From assembly GCA_009775375.1 (NCBI GenBank), contig VSPO01000050.1, positions 1-22,285 on the forward strand: a stretch of DNA of 22,285 bases. Reading direction: 5' to 3'. Under the pieces are notes generated by a model. It saw nothing but the letters and a program-made list of their open reading frames with translations. It ran no database searches and was not told the origin of the DNA. How positions within the stretch are numbered: the first letter of the stretch is position 1; every line of letters starts with the position of its first letter. The translations under genes and the position numbers were made by a program. The DNA comes from Muribaculaceae bacterium. GTDB lineage: Bacteria > Bacteroidota > Bacteroidia > Bacteroidales > Muribaculaceae. Shown here one piece after another: positions 1-7,156 of the stretch.

Positions 1-80
1 AGGTTGGAACTTCCTTGCCTTTATCGTTATTTTCCTTAAAAAATTTCACAAATCAAATTAGTTTAGACAACTTCATTGTT

Positions 81-302
81 ATGATGAAATTACAACAAAT
101 TGAAGCCTTGCTTCTCCAAGAAATGGAAGAAGTCAGAGGAGGACTCGTTGGAACATGCGAGTGTGATTCGGGTGCAGGACAAGCTTCTGAATCAGGAGGC
201 ACCTGTTCTTGTAAAAAAGGCGCAGGTCAATTAATTTCGACCCCAGACACATATGAAAAGAACCCAAATTGCATCTGTCCAGGAGGCGGAGCCGGCCAAT
301 AA
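81..302 (+). CDS. Double-glycine leader peptide precursor with three CxC...GAGQ modules (candidate RiPP precursor)
   Basis: A 73-residue peptide when read from the tandem ATGs at 81/84; the frame is open further upstream to a TTG at 15, but that N-terminus is unlike a leader. Residues 1-21 form a leader with spaced Leu/Ile and Glu ending EEMEEVRGG-like (E14-M15-E16-E17-V18-R19-G20-G21), which resembles the GG leaders cut by peptidase-containing ABC exporters and found on Bacteroidetes RiPP precursors. After GG the peptide holds three modules: GTCECDSGAGQ (24-34), GTCSCKKGAGQ (40-50) and NCICPGGGAGQ (63-73, the very C-terminus). All six cysteines lie in these CxC pairs. No modifying enzyme or exporter is visible; such genes could lie left of the window. 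The next gene is a TonB-receptor-like protein on the same strand. Function as a modified, exported peptide is inferred; the leader and repeats are directly visible. Confidence 0.72.
   Translation: MMKLQQIEALLLQEMEEVRGGLVGTCECDSGAGQASESGGTCSCKKGAGQLISTPDTYEKNPNCICPGGGAGQ
150..299 (+). repeat. Three imperfect in-frame core repeats, (G/N)xCxC...GAGQ
   Basis: Modules lie at 150-182, 198-230 and 267-299. Each encodes CxC followed by 2-3 residues and then G-A-G-Q (CECDSGAGQ, CSCKKGAGQ, CICPGGGAGQ). Codon choice differs between copies (for example GGTGCAGGACAA, GGCGCAGGTCAA and GGAGCCGGCCAA), so the protein motif is kept while the DNA has drifted. This suggests selection on the peptide rather than a recent duplication. 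Confidence 0.8.
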
Positions 303-508
303 TAAAGTCTATCAAAGGTATTGAACAGTATTAATTGTCCAATATCCTTTCCAATCTATTATACGATATATGTACGTAACGCTTTCAAGCGCCTATACAA
401 TTAGGAATGATTGCAAAATCAGGACATTCTAAATTTTTCCCAGATCCAAGATGTCCACTTGCCGAAAAATGTGATTTTATTCTATAAACATGATCAAATA
501 ACTACATT
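303..508 (+). other. Intergenic stretch with a possible 26-residue ORF (407-487)
   Basis: The 206 bases between the peptide precursor and the receptor gene contain no clear promoter or terminator. An ATG at 407 opens 26 codons ending at TAA 485-487 and containing two Cys (RCPLAEKC). It has no GG leader and no recognised family. It could be a relic or chance. A shared transcript across this gap is possible but not shown. Confidence 0.2.
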
Positions 509-2776
509 ATGACTCGAATATTATTGCTGATGTTAATTGTCATGTCATCCATTGATGGATATTCCCACAAAATTTTTTTTAAAGATATTGATAATGTTAT
601 AATATCTGGCGTTCATTGCACTGGCTTTTCAGCAGATATGGATTCAATAGGACATTGGATTTCCAATGATGATGGCGCTGTGAATATTAATTTGGCAAAT
701 GTAAGCGTTTTACATTCATCTCATCCTGATTTTAAAGATCGTCTTATATATTTATCCCAGTTACATAATGACACTGTAATTTTGTCTCTATCAACTATTT
801 TGAAGGAGATTGTAGTAACTCCGAATGATATTCAAGATTTTTCGACTCATACTTCTTACCGAATATCTTATAAAGATATGGAACGATACTCCAATGTATT
901 GCAATCTCTAAATGTAATCCCCAATTTAACTGTATTACAAAATGGTGGAATCTTTTTTGAAGGCGACCAAAATATTAAAGTATTGATTGATGGGGTCGAA
1001 GCTACATTGCCAGACATTCAAACTTTATCGAAAGAAGATGTAGCAAAAGTCAATGTATATGAAACTCCTCCTTTAAGATTTTTAACACAAGGAATCGATG
1101 CCGTAATTGATATTAGATTAAAATCTGAGATTTATGGAGGTAATGGAGCATTGGAATTAAGCCAGGCATTCCAATCTTTAAAAGGAATAAACTCCGCAGC
1201 TTTATATTACAACTATAAGCAATCCCGGTTTTCATTGCTATATAGCAATGAAAATCGGCACTATAAAAAGTTTTGTCAATCGGAAATTCTTAATTATGAT
1301 TTTGATGGACAGGAGTATAAAAAAATAAAGCAAGGTCTAAATTCGAAGAAGCACTTCGATGACAATGATATTAAGTTATCTTATCAAATTAATAAGCCTA
1401 ATAACTTTTTATATAATGTTAAAGCTGGAATAGCCTTAAATAGGAATGGTTATAATGCGAATCAGAAAGTATTTGTGCTTGATGATGCCTTTCTTGCAAA
1501 TAACTATTTTCATTCAGGTTACACTCGATATAATATTGGTAATTATATCGAGAAACAATTAAAAGATGGAAGTTCAATTTTAGGTAATATGAATTACCAA
1601 CACTATTCAACTGATTATAGTTCGCGTTATAGTGAAAATGGAAAGAACTTAGAAGCATTACAGAACTCCCATTCACAATACTCTACAATATTGGATGCTA
1701 TTTTCTCAGAGATTCAGTATCAATTGCCGAAATCAGCATTAGGGTATTTTTCCTTTTCTGCCTATGATACTTATAAGCATAGTAAATACAACAATACGAC
1801 GACTTCCTTTTTTCAAGAAACAAACATAGCAGGCGTTTCCGCTCAATGGATGGGATGGATACGAGCATTTCGATGGTATCTTACAATGGGCGTTGACTGG
1901 TTTAAGACTGCATCTACTGTCTTAGAAAAAGCCAACAATCTGATAATCCCGGCTCCTATGATAAATATTAACTGGAGACCTAATTCGATGATTCAAATTT
2001 CAGCAGATTACTCATATTCGGGGGGCGTCCCATCTATTGCTCAATTAAGTGAAACAAATCAATGGCTTGACACTAAATTAGTGTATCACGGCAATTCTTC
2101 ACTTAAGCCATATAAAACGCATTCTGTCGGAATTCGTTTTGTCTATAATCAAAAAATAATCAATTTGGCAATACGCGGATCATTCGCATCATCTCCAAAT
2201 ATGATTTGTGATATGTATACGCTGAAAGATGATTATATGCTCCAGACATTGGTTAACTTAGATACATACCGTCTATGGAATTCACAATTTGACCTGACAA
2301 TAAGGCCATTAGGGAATAATACACTAACATTTTGGAACCGTGTAATTTTATCTGACGTAGAAGGAAAAAATAGTCAATATTCATGGGATGGATACAGATT
2401 CCAATGGATGTCTGATCTTTCATTGAATCTCAAACACTGGACAGTAGATCTATTCTACCAATATCCTGGCAAAATAGTAGAGGGTCAATTAGAACGACCA
2501 CGTGCGCAATGCTGGTCTGCGACTGTGTTATATAGGCCGAATTCAAATTTGTCGTTAGGGGTTGAATGGTTCATGCCTTTTGGCAAAAACTTTAAAGAAA
2601 GTGAGCATACCGTAAACGCTGCTCCTGTGTATGCAGATTCAGAATACACTATAAAGGATCGAGTAAATATGTTGTCCTTAAAACTCTCTTATAATTTTAG
2701 TTTTGGTCGCAATAGAAACCGTGTGCAACCTCAATTCGATAATTTTGATAATGATTCAGGGATTTTGCATAAGTAA
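509..2776 (+). CDS. TonB-dependent-receptor-like outer-membrane beta-barrel protein
   Basis: 755 residues. An N-terminal hydrophobic segment (about 4-13) serves as signal peptide. Residues about 22-95 look like a short carboxypeptidase-regulatory-type beta-sandwich. A plug-like region follows (about 98-205, with ILKEIVVTP, a NVIPNL segment, VLIDGVEA and EDVAKVNVYETPP), then a barrel rich in alternating aromatic strands ending LKLSYNFSFG. The order and the C-terminal NDNDSGI-like tail fit the Bacteroidetes outer-membrane protein family with PF14905-type barrels. The substrate is unknown; lying just after a peptide precursor on the same strand suggests peptide export, import or self-recognition, which is inference. 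The stop codon (2774-2776) lies inside the terminal repeat of a MITE. Before that insertion the frame would have ended one Lys later, so the product is essentially intact. Confidence 0.82.
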   Translation: MTRILLLMLIVMSSIDGYSHKIFFKDIDNVIISGVHCTGFSADMDSIGHWISNDDGAVNINLANVSVLHSSHPDFKDRLIYLSQLHNDTVILSLSTILKEIVVTPNDIQDFSTHTSYRISYKDMERYSNVLQSLNVIPNLTVLQNGGIFFEGDQNIKVLIDGVEATLPDIQTLSKEDVAKVNVYETPPLRFLTQGIDAVIDIRLKSEIYGGNGALELSQAFQSLKGINSAALYYNYKQSRFSLLYSNENRHYKKFCQSEILNYDFDGQEYKKIKQGLNSKKHFDDNDIKLSYQINKPNNFLYNVKAGIALNRNGYNANQKVFVLDDAFLANNYFHSGYTRYNIGNYIEKQLKDGSSILGNMNYQHYSTDYSSRYSENGKNLEALQNSHSQYSTILDAIFSEIQYQLPKSALGYFSFSAYDTYKHSKYNNTTTSFFQETNIAGVSAQWMGWIRAFRWYLTMGVDWFKTASTVLEKANNLIIPAPMININWRPNSMIQISADYSYSGGVPSIAQLSETNQWLDTKLVYHGNSSLKPYKTHSVGIRFVYNQKIINLAIRGSFASSPNMICDMYTLKDDYMLQTLVNLDTYRLWNSQFDLTIRPLGNNTLTFWNRVILSDVEGKNSQYSWDGYRFQWMSDLSLNLKHWTVDLFYQYPGKIVEGQLERPRAQCWSATVLYRPNSNLSLGVEWFMPFGKNFKESEHTVNAAPVYADSEYTIKDRVNMLSLKLSYNFSFGRNRNRVQPQFDNFDNDSGILHK

Positions 2777-2926
2777 GTGTCGAGATTATTCCTATACATG
2801 GATTTCCAATATTAGGGTAGAATTTCGATTTGAGATGATGGCTTTTCTTCATAGCTGAATCAAGGGTTGAAATCCCACACTCAGATTGGATAAGGCAAGT
2901 ATAGGAATAATCTGAACACTTACTTA
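2770..2926. mobile_element. MITE copy 1 (full-length foldback element, TA target duplication)
   Basis: Core 2772-2924 is flanked by TA at 2770-2771 and 2925-2926. The terminal inverted repeats (2772-2800 and 2896-2924) are about 29 bp with a few mismatches. The interior is also imperfectly self-complementary, so the whole element can fold as one hairpin. It is homologous along its length to 7201-7366. It carries no ORF of its own, so it would have been moved in trans; the TA duplication is the pattern of IS630/Tc1-mariner-type transposases. It sits at the extreme 3' end of the receptor gene and could also act as a transcription stop. Confidence 0.82.
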
Positions 2927-3083
2927 AGAAATAGAAGTTGTTTTAGAGTGAGTTCGAATTTAACTCGGCTTAAGGCTGAAAGTATTTTTTTTGAGTTGTT
3001 TTCGTAAGTTAAAGAGGGAGAATAGCGGGCTATGCGACCGAAGAGGCTTGGCGGGAATAACCAAAAAAAGGCCTCAGAATTAA

Positions 3084-3979
3084 GAGGTTGTTTAAAAACG
3101 ATTGTTAACAGAAGTGAGTTTTCGGAGGGTAATGACGACAGCGGCAACCATAAGCATTTCATTGGCTGATTCTGTCGTTTCCTCATAATTTCGACATAGC
3201 CTTCTGAAGTTTTCAAGCCATGCGAAAGTTCTCTCCACTACCCATCTTTTCTTAGCCGGGACAAACTGACCGGAATAATTTGAATGTGTGATTTCCACGT
3301 CAATCTCAAAATCATGTTTGGCCATCTCAATGAAATTACCGTGATAGCCTCGGTCGGCATATATGCGCTTTATCCATGGGAAGGCAACGACAAGCATTGC
3401 CAGAAGGGCGTATGCGGATTTGGAATCATGGATATTTGCAGGAGTTGTAGAAGCCTCCAGAATATCTCCGTCCTTATCAGTTATTATATTGCGCTTCACT
3501 CCTTTAACTTTCTTGTTGCCGTCTATTCCCTTTTGGGAACGCGGCAAACCCGAACGGGAGCTTTCGCTGTCAATGGCACCAATCGTGGGTTGCGGAGACT
3601 CGCCTCTCCGAAGTCTTACCGCCTCCACAAGACTGTCCTCAAGCTCGGCAAATGTGTCCATCGCTCCCCAACGTCTGAAATAGTAGTACACTGTCTGTCA
3701 CTTGGGGTATTCTTTGGGCAACAGTCGCCACTGGCAGCCGCTGACATCTATGAAGATGATGGCATCAAGTATGAGAAAAAAATCATATTTGCTGCGCTAA
3801 TTATCCATGAGAATTGTTCCTCTTATATACTCCTTTTGAGCATCAGTCAAATCTGTCAGATACATAATTCTTTGGTTTTGTTTCGTTTTATTCATTTACT
3901 TAAACAATCATCAAAGCATAAATGTCTGAAATCTCGACTGATGCTTATTTTTTATTCACATTTGTTTTTAAACAAGCTC
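3084..3979 (-). mobile_element. IS5-family insertion sequence, about 896 bp, TAA flanks
   Basis: The ends GAGGTTGTTTAAAAAC (from 3084) and GAGCTTGTTTAAAAAC (reverse complement, ending 3979) are inverted repeats differing at one base. The element is flanked by TAA at 3081-3083 and 3980-3982, compatible with the 3-bp TNA duplication of the IS1031 subgroup of IS5. It contains one transposase frame on the minus strand, which is broken. Confidence 0.75.
3092..3895 (-). pseudogene. IS5-family DDE transposase, inactivated by two in-frame stops
   Basis: One continuous minus-strand frame runs from ATG at 3895 to the stop at 3092 (268 codons including the stop). It is interrupted by TAG at 3797-3799 (codon 33) and TGA at 3698-3700 (codon 66). 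The N-terminal MYLTDLTDAQ segment, the GCQWRLLPKEYPK segment and the YYYFRRW segment are typical of IS5 transposases; the TGA falls where Trp (PKW) is expected, so it is probably a TGG mutation. The catalytic region is visible: GAIDSESSRS (first Asp), YADRGYHG (second Asp) and WVVERTFAWLENFRRL (Glu). The intact downstream part alone is 199 residues and lacks the N-terminal domain, so autonomous transposition is unlikely. Confidence 0.85.
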
Positions 3980-4199
3980 TAAGTCGAAACATCCAACAAT
4001 CTCAAAATGCTTTAATTAAACCAATAATTTGTGTTAAATTCAACCCCACTCTAAATTATTTTTTTTCAAGATTCCTACCGATTCCGAACAAATTTTGAAT
4101 CGCGAAGAGTGAATTTAGTAATCGCAAGAAAATAAGTTGATGAAAAATTCATGAAGAATTTTCACTGGCTGAAGTATTGTATTGTTTTTCTTGGAAGAT

Positions 4200-4230
4200 T
4201 TTGAAAAGAGCGATTTTTTTCGTAATTTTG
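4200..4230 (+). promoter_or_regulatory. gyrB promoter (Bacteroidetes -33/-7 type)
   Basis: TTTG at 4200-4203 and TAATTTTG at 4223-4230 are separated by 19 bases, a full match to the Bacteroidetes primary-sigma pattern TTTG-N19-21-TAnnTTTG. The start point would be near 4237, giving a leader of about 60 nt before the ATG at 4299. A second weaker -7-like TAGTTTTG lies at 4266-4273 without a good -33. Confidence 0.75.
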
Positions 4231-4298
4231 CTACAAAATAGGGCGCATTGGTGTCTTGTTTTATTTAGTTTTGCAAAACAATTGATTCAGAAATAGAT

Positions 4299-6272
4299 AT
4301 GGCAGAAGAAATAGAAATGCAGGAAGAAATGCAAAAGGAATATGGCGCCGACAACATCCAGGTGCTCGAAGGGCTGGAAGCGGTCAGGAAACGCCCGGCG
4401 ATGTATATCGGCGATATTTCCGGTAGAGGCCTGCATCATCTTGTATATGAGGTGGTAGACAATTCAATCGACGAGGCGCTCGCGGGATTCGCCACTCATA
4501 TAGAGGTCACTATTCTCGAAGACAATTCAATAAAGGTAGTCGACAACGGGCGAGGTATCCCCGTAGGAATGCATGAGAAGATGCACAAACCGGCTCTGGA
4601 AGTTGTGCTGACCGTGCTTCATGCCGGTGGTAAGTTCGATAAGGGCTCGTATAAGGTCTCCGGAGGTCTCCATGGCGTCGGCGTAAGCTGCGTTAACGCC
4701 CTTTCAGACTATCTCCGCGCCGAAATCCACCGCGACGGCAAGATTCATATGCAGGAGTATTCGCTTGGAAAACCGACGTGTGAGCTCAAAGTAGTCGGCG
4801 AGACCGACCACACCGGCACGACTATCATCTTCCATCCCGACGCAACGATCTTCACGGAGACAGTCTACGACTACGAGACCCTCGCAAACCGTCTGCGCGA
4901 CCTCGCCTACCTCAACGCCGGCATCACGCTGACGCTGACCGACATGCGCGAACTCAACGAGGAGGGGCAGCCGAGAAAAGACGTCTTCCACAGCGACGAG
5001 GGCCTGAAGCAATTCGTGCGCTATCTCGACCAGGGGAAAGAGCCTCTCATCGACGACATAATCCATCTTAACACCACCAAAGGCGGTGTGCCCGTGGAGG
5101 TGGCAATGACCTACAACACGTCGTTCTCTGAAAATATCTTCTCCTACGTCAACAATATCAATACAATCGAGGGCGGCACTCACCTGACGGGATTCCGTCG
5201 CGGCCTTACCATGACCCTTAAGAAATATGCCGACGACAACCATCTTCTCGACAAGCTCAAGATCGAACTATCCAAGGAGGATTTCCGCGACGGCCTGACC
5301 GCCGTGGTCTCCGTAAAGGTGGCCGAACCTCAGTTTGAGGGACAGACCAAGACCAAACTCGGCAACAACGATGTCGGTGGAGTTGTGCAGACAGCCATCA
5401 GCGAAGCCCTGCGCTATTATCTTGAGGAGCATCCCAAGCAGGCCCGCGCCATCGTCGATAAAGTGATGCTCGCTGCCCAGGCCCGTCATGCCGCCTACAG
5501 CGCGAGGATGAAAGTGCAGCGTAAGTCTCCGCTTTCCGGTGCCGGACTCCCCGGCAAGCTCGCCGACTGCAAGAGCCGCGACGCCGCAGAGTGCGAACTC
5601 TTCCTCGTCGAGGGTGACTCCGCAGGCGGAAGCGCTAAGCAGGGGCGTAATCCCAACTTCCAGGCAATTCTGCCTCTTCGCGGTAAAATCCTGAACGTGG
5701 AGAAGGCTCTCGATCATAAGGTGTTTGAAAGTGAGGAGATTGTCAATATGTTTAAGGCTCTCGGCGTCACTATCGGCACTGAGGAGGATTCCAAGGAGCC
5801 CAACATGACGAAGCTCCGCTATCATAAGATCATCATCATGACCGATGCCGATGTCGACGGCGCCCACATCGCTACGCTTCTGATGACCTTCTTCTATCGC
5901 CGCATTCGTCCGATCATCGACAACGGCTATCTCTACATCGCCACCCCGCCGCTCTACAAGTGCAGCACGAAGGGGAAGACAAAGACCCAGGAATATGCCT
6001 GGGACGAGCAGCAGGTGCAGCGGTTTGTCGATACGTATTGCGACGGCAACCGCGAGCGTATGGTGCTCCAGCGCTACAAAGGTCTTGGTGAGATGAACCC
6101 CGAGCAGCTTTGGGAAACCACTATGGACCCCGAGAACCGTATGCTCAAGCAGGTGAACCTCGTCAACGCCGCAGAGGCCGACCGCACTTTCTCCGTGCTT
6201 ATGGGTGAGGAGGTTGGCCCGCGCCGCGAGTTTATCGAGACTCACGCCACGTATGCCAACATCGACGCCTGA
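4299..6272 (+). CDS. gyrB: DNA gyrase subunit B
   Basis: 657 residues, the usual short Bacteroidetes/Gram-positive-like length without the enterobacterial insertion. It is the ATPase and strand-passage subunit of DNA gyrase, which introduces negative supercoils with GyrA. The GHKL ATPase domain shows EVVDNSIDEA (E51, N55), DNGRGIP (from D82) and GGLHGVG (122-128). The TOPRIM domain shows EGDSAGG (438-444), PLRGKILNVEKA and DADVDG (516-521). The C-terminal region has QRYKGLGEMNPEQLWETTMDP. All key residues are present. The start at 4299 gives the charged MAEEIEMQEE N-terminus just before the conserved IQVLEGLEAVRKRPAMYIG segment. The downstream gene begins 6 nt after the stop, so the two are probably co-transcribed. 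GC content rises sharply at this gene compared with the AT-rich DNA to its left. Confidence 0.98.
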   Translation: MAEEIEMQEEMQKEYGADNIQVLEGLEAVRKRPAMYIGDISGRGLHHLVYEVVDNSIDEALAGFATHIEVTILEDNSIKVVDNGRGIPVGMHEKMHKPALEVVLTVLHAGGKFDKGSYKVSGGLHGVGVSCVNALSDYLRAEIHRDGKIHMQEYSLGKPTCELKVVGETDHTGTTIIFHPDATIFTETVYDYETLANRLRDLAYLNAGITLTLTDMRELNEEGQPRKDVFHSDEGLKQFVRYLDQGKEPLIDDIIHLNTTKGGVPVEVAMTYNTSFSENIFSYVNNINTIEGGTHLTGFRRGLTMTLKKYADDNHLLDKLKIELSKEDFRDGLTAVVSVKVAEPQFEGQTKTKLGNNDVGGVVQTAISEALRYYLEEHPKQARAIVDKVMLAAQARHAAYSARMKVQRKSPLSGAGLPGKLADCKSRDAAECELFLVEGDSAGGSAKQGRNPNFQAILPLRGKILNVEKALDHKVFESEEIVNMFKALGVTIGTEEDSKEPNMTKLRYHKIIIMTDADVDGAHIATLLMTFFYRRIRPIIDNGYLYIATPPLYKCSTKGKTKTQEYAWDEQQVQRFVDTYCDGNRERMVLQRYKGLGEMNPEQLWETTMDPENRMLKQVNLVNAAEADRTFSVLMGEEVGPRREFIETHATYANIDA

Positions 6273-6278
6273 CGCGAA

Positions 6279-7115
6279 GTGATGAAGACGATATTCATAG
6301 TTATAGGTGGCCTGGCCGACGTGCCCGATCCGGAGCGCGACGGCCAGACTCCGCTTATGGCGGCCTCAACACCCTCGCTCGACGCCTTGGCGAAGTGCGG
6401 ATGCTGCGGGTCGATAGAGGCTGTTGACGCTTCCGTGCCTTTGTCGCCCTCCACGGGTGTGCTCTCGCTGTTGGGCTATGATTTCCAGAGGGGGGTGGTG
6501 CCTTCCTCCGTGCTTAAGAGATTGGGGTCGCAGCAGGATTTCCCTTATTCGGAGCTGCGACTGTTTGTCGTGCCGAAGTTTTCCGGCCACGGGGTCGTGA
6601 TTTCCGATTCAGCGGAGGTCAGGGGTGCGGCCGTCATGGGGATGATGAAGCCTGTCTTTCCGATGGGAGAGGGTGTTGTGTGCTCCAAGGAGCATAGTTG
6701 CGGGTCGCTGGTCGACAAGGCTGCCCTGACGATCCGTGCGATAGAGATTTTCGATTTTGTGCTTGTCTATGTGGGCGAACCGGAGGCCATGGCCCTTGCC
6801 GGTGACCCCGACGGCAAAGTCGAAGCGATAGAGAAGATCGACCGGGAGCTGATAACTCCCGTGGCCGACTACGTATGGAACGCCAAGATGCAGATGAATC
6901 TGGTGGTTACAGGGGATTACGTAACGTCGTGGCAAGACCGCAGGCGACTTCACGGAGAGGTGCCTGCAGTGGTCTATTTCAACGACGACCTCCCGTATGA
7001 CCTCAACCGATTTGACGAAGAATCCGTAAAAGAGGGACCGCTCAACGCCCCGTTGCCCGGCGACCTCATCCGCCTCCTCATCTCCTTCGAGCCCCTCCCC
7101 GAAGAAGAACGCTAA
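6279..7115 (+). CDS. ApgM-type phosphoglycerate mutase relative, shortened and probably lacking the metal site
   Basis: 278 residues, against roughly 400 for cofactor-independent archaeal-type phosphoglycerate mutases. The N-terminus matches the family (IGGLAD at 9-14, DGQTPLMAASTPSLDALA at 21-38, LSLLGYD at 62-68), and the AGDPDGKVEAIEKID and LHGEVPAVVY segments match later family blocks. Several expected ligands are changed: the family GDGMAD is GGLAD, the GSDxAN nucleophile block is shortened to PSTGV, the DEAGHDG-type block reads EPEAMALAGD, and the PDH-type block reads TGDYVT. The middle domain appears shortened. It therefore belongs to the alkaline-phosphatase-like fold by descent, but mutase activity is doubtful. 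Alternative start 6282. It follows gyrB by 6 nt, probably in the same transcript. The changed residues were compared with remembered family motifs, not an alignment. Confidence 0.7.
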   Translation: MMKTIFIVIGGLADVPDPERDGQTPLMAASTPSLDALAKCGCCGSIEAVDASVPLSPSTGVLSLLGYDFQRGVVPSSVLKRLGSQQDFPYSELRLFVVPKFSGHGVVISDSAEVRGAAVMGMMKPVFPMGEGVVCSKEHSCGSLVDKAALTIRAIEIFDFVLVYVGEPEAMALAGDPDGKVEAIEKIDRELITPVADYVWNAKMQMNLVVTGDYVTSWQDRRRLHGEVPAVVYFNDDLPYDLNRFDEESVKEGPLNAPLPGDLIRLLISFEPLPEEER

Positions 7116-7134
7116 ACTAGATTATTCAGCCGTC

Positions 7135-7142
7135 TACCTTTG
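7135..7142 (+). promoter_or_regulatory. -7-like element TACCTTTG before the broken gene
   Basis: TACCTTTG matches TAnnTTTG and lies 15 bases before the ATG at 7157. No TTTG is found at the usual distance upstream, so it is at best a weak or accessory promoter. Confidence 0.3.
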
Positions 7143-7156
7143 TTAAAGTAATTGAA

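Larger units (their letters stand above)
2942..4055. mobile_element. Degenerate repeat element with outer inverted ends, split by an IS5-type insertion
   Basis: The left end at 2942-2966 (TTTAGAGTGAGTTCGAATTT and onward) pairs with the reverse complement of 4031-4055, with about 21 of 26 positions matching. The 19-bp stretch GAATTTAACTCGGCTTAAG of the left end recurs exactly at 18689-18707. Removing the nested insertion sequence (3084-3979) leaves roughly 215 bp without a convincing gene. A minus-strand frame through 2920-3216 is open but crosses three different elements and is probably not a protein. Family not recognised. Confidence 0.5.

Noticed and set aside
2920..3216. A 98-codon minus-strand frame
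   Set aside because: It runs from within the MITE end through an old repeat into the IS5 element, so it crosses three unrelated units.
4134..4168. Inverted TGAAAAATTC / GAATTTTCA before gyrB as an operator
   Set aside because: The stem is imperfect and in AT-rich DNA where such pairs are expected; no link to a known gyrB regulator.
5268..6245. A 325-codon open frame antisense to gyrB
   Set aside because: It mirrors gyrB codons in GC-rich sequence; the sense strand has every GyrB motif and the antisense product has no domain.
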